49,824 bases of DNA from TMED26 sp002694075 (GTDB taxonomy: Bacteria; Pseudomonadota; Alphaproteobacteria; Thalassobaculales; Thalassobaculaceae). The translations under genes and the position numbers were made by a program. Every line of letters begins with the position of its first letter. Within the stretch, counting starts at the first letter, position 1. The DNA lies in contig JAYYDT010000022.1 in NCBI GenBank assembly GCA_036160575.1, positions 1 to 49,824 of the forward strand, written 5' to 3'. The notes beneath the pieces are model-generated. The model was given only the letters and a program-made list of their open reading frames with translations. It was not told the DNA's origin and searched no databases. Positions 48,417-49,824 of the stretch are shown in pieces.

Positions 48417-49424
48417 CTAAATCTCCAACGCGCTCGCTGCGCCCTTGAGGTAATCAGGCGAGTATCGAGCATACACCTGCTCGGTGATGCGCGTGCTTGA
48501 GTGGCCCAGGTATTGAGCGATCTCACCCATCGGCACGCCTTGTTCTGCCATCCAGACGGCTGCCGTGCGTCGAAGATCGTGCGGTGTAGCCTTCTCTAAC
48601 CCGGCATCTTTCATCGCCTTGTCGAAGGCCGCCCTCACATTTTTGACGCGCTGGCCTTGATACTCCAAAACCCATTTTGTTGTCGCCGTCTCCCGCGCGC
48701 CCAACAAGACACTGTATAGACGGTCGGTCATTGGAACCAAGGCGCGCCTTTTGTTTGATGCGTGACGCTCTGGGTTGCGTAGGTCAATCAACTTGCGCTC
48801 AAAGTCAACGCGATCCCAAGTCAATTCCAGGATGGCGCTTTTGCGACCAGCCGTGGCCAGGGCCAGTTCAATGAAAAGAGCAAGCCGAGGGTTCTTTTCG
48901 GCAGATCGGCGGAACGTTGTAAACTCCATCCGCGTTAAATACCGATCGCGCGGCGCCGGTGTTGACGGCATGTCGATCTTGAAGTCTCGATGGCCAGGAA
49001 GTGCCGCATGGTTCAACGCCGCGCGGAGCATGGTCAACTCTTTGCGGATCGTTGCGTCGGCCGGTGGCGTGCCGTTCTTGGTGAGCTGGCTTTTGCGATG
49101 CTCGATGTAAGATCGGCAAAGGTCCAGCCCGATATCGTTTGTATCGTACGATGCGAAGAACGGAAGGAGATTAAGACCCGCATAGGCCGCGCGTTGGGTT
49201 CCCTTGTCCTCTATATAGACATTCCAGGCCGCCAGCACCTTAGTTTCGTCGGTGCGTTTTAGCTCGGCCTTCCATTGCTCGAAACGGCGCTCGGCCACAG
49301 CACGGTCGGCGGTTCGAAGACTGACGCGCTTGCTTTCGGTGACGACTTCGTCGCGTCGGACGTTGGCCGCGCGATAGTAGACGCACCACTTTCCTCTGAA
49401 TTTTGTGAGCTTTGCTGCTTCCAT
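48417..49424 (-). CDS. int: Tyrosine-type site-specific integrase
   Basis: 335-residue tyrosine recombinase. The catalytic set is R194 (TAGRKSAILELTW), K226 in NKRRALVPM, H282-x-x-R285 (TPHDLRRTAAVWM), H308 (YLGHSS), and Y318 (TEQVYARYS). The N-terminal 150 residues hold a SAM-like core-binding domain (LNLLPFFASYDTNDIGLDLC). It is transcribed toward attachment copy B, 120 bases away, as expected for a phage- or island-type integrase that uses that site. The ATG at 49424 lies inside the HTH gene's 3' region, and AGGATGGAAG precedes it closely. Confidence 0.93.
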   Translation of the reverse strand: MEAAKLTKFRGKWCVYYRAANVRRDEVVTESKRVSLRTADRAVAERRFEQWKAELKRTDETKVLAAWNVYIEDKGTQRAAYAGLNLLPFFASYDTNDIGLDLCRSYIEHRKSQLTKNGTPPADATIRKELTMLRAALNHAALPGHRDFKIDMPSTPAPRDRYLTRMEFTTFRRSAEKNPRLALFIELALATAGRKSAILELTWDRVDFERKLIDLRNPERHASNKRRALVPMTDRLYSVLLGARETATTKWVLEYQGQRVKNVRAAFDKAMKDAGLEKATPHDLRRTAAVWMAEQGVPMGEIAQYLGHSSTRITEQVYARYSPDYLKGAASALEI

Positions 49425-49579
49425 CCTTCATACTCCTTGATTGCTTCGCTTGTTACTCGATACAGGGCGCCGACTCGAAAGTGTCGAAGGTCGCCGCGCT
49501 GGCACATCATGCGGACCGTTTTCTGGGTACAGCCCCAGCGGCGCGCAAGGTCTTGAAGTGTAAACAAACCAGAATCCAC
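49259..49579 (-). CDS. Excisionase-like helix-turn-helix protein
   Basis: 106-residue protein if started at the GTG at 49579, which has AGGGG 7 bases upstream; a GTG at 49594 is the alternative. The HTH_17-type domain reads LFTLQDLARRWGCTQKTVRM, then QRGDLRHFRVGALYRVTSEA (excisionase family). Residues after about 55 overlap the integrase gene in another frame by 166 bases and are low in complexity (SSQNSEESGAST). The true C-terminus could be shorter than the frame suggests, but overlapping xis and int genes are common. It would control direction of recombination. Confidence 0.72.
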   Translation of the reverse strand: MDSGLFTLQDLARRWGCTQKTVRMMCQRGDLRHFRVGALYRVTSEAIKEYEGWKQQSSQNSEESGASTIARPTSDATKSSPKASASVFEPPTVLWPSAVSSNGRPS

Positions 49580-49594
49580 CGTGAATCCCCTCAC

Positions 49595-49824
49595 TTTTTG
49601 CGGCCGGCCGCCCCAAAACCGGGGAGTTGCAACGCTCCGGCCTCGTCATGAGATTTGGGGCGGCGGACCTTGGCTCGATCGTGACCTGGAAGTTAACACG
49701 CCAAGCGGGTGGGATGGATCACCCGGTCGCATGACCGCCATGCAAGCCTCCGCCGCCATATCCTGAAATCACAAAGGCCATCACATAGTGGCACGGATTC
49801 CGACGTATGACCCTTCAGTTCAGT
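49595..49824. other. Right-edge region of the element
   Basis: 230 bases with no supported gene. A short minus-strand frame beginning MAAEACMAVMRPGDPSHPLG has no recognisable similarity. It may be the leader of a gene outside the window. Confidence 0.35.

Larger units (their letters stand above)
46384..49824. mobile_element. Integrated element(s) at a tRNA-Pro 3' end, running off the right edge
   Basis: Two half-tRNA attachment sites (46392-46436 and 48252-48296), a tyrosine integrase and an excisionase-like HTH gene define this region. The 1.86 kb between the two sites looks like an older islet with one AT-rich cargo gene; the second element begins at the 48252 site and continues past the window. 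An intact tRNA-Pro and the right attachment site should lie to the right. Boundaries are inferred from the repeats. Confidence 0.7.

Noticed and set aside
1..49824. CRISPR array
   Set aside because: No regularly spaced direct repeats with unique spacers of 25-40 bases were seen; the tandem repeats found are 11-12 bases and contiguous.

Overview
The window is a GC-rich chromosomal segment, almost certainly from an alphaproteobacterium. The protein families, a complete C-P lyase set in the rhizobial/rhodospirillal style, an NsrR-type regulator and liv-type transport genes suggest a Rhodospirillales-like or similar environmental lineage. The assignment rests on protein style and gene content only. 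No rRNA or complete tRNA gene was seen.

Left part (1-16595). It opens inside a GMC oxidoreductase that lacks about 84 internal residues, followed by a class II aldolase-like gene. Next comes the phosphonate block: phnN, a small secreted protein, a PhnZ-like HD oxygenase, and phnM-L-K-J-I-H-G on the minus strand with translationally coupled joins. This operon is divergent from the repressor gene phnF across a short promoter that carries a HutC-type palindrome. No phnCDE transporter lies in the window. Metabolic and stress genes follow: a broken LuxR-type regulator, SDR, DCC protein, GST, cold-shock protein, 2-hydroxyacid dehydrogenase, Rrf2/NsrR regulator and amidase.

Middle (16691-24169). 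The most striking gene encodes a 1331-residue flagellin-like protein. Normal flagellin ends enclose six ~110-residue repeats and seven FG-GAP calcium-loop motifs, which I read as one seven-bladed propeller split by the repeats. A good sigma-54 promoter match lies just upstream. A TauD-type dioxygenase, a frameshifted HNH nuclease remnant, a DUF2061 protein and a polytopic membrane protein follow.

Right-centre (24521-44412). A liv-type ABC transporter (LivG, LivH, LivM, binding protein, LivF) is bracketed by an acyl-CoA synthetase and a PaaK-like ligase, which suggests carboxylate uptake coupled to CoA activation. Downstream are an M19 dipeptidase homologue lacking several metal ligands, an unrecognised 564-residue protein and a DUF3726 protein, joined by 4-base overlaps. 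Then come GFA and thioesterase genes, two GYD paralogues around an Asp/Glu-racemase-like gene without the first cysteine, an enoyl-CoA hydratase and, on the other strand, SMP-30, SelA-like and TRZ/ATZ amidohydrolase genes. LivH and LivM have visibly lower GC than their neighbours.

Right end (44413-49824). This is a decayed, mobile region: a C-terminal remnant of allophanate hydrolase, a YdjM-like membrane hydrolase, and two near-identical 3' halves of a tRNA-Pro gene 1860 bp apart. They enclose an AT-rich secreted beta-propeller-like gene. A tyrosine integrase and an excisionase-like HTH protein follow, in an element that runs off the right edge.
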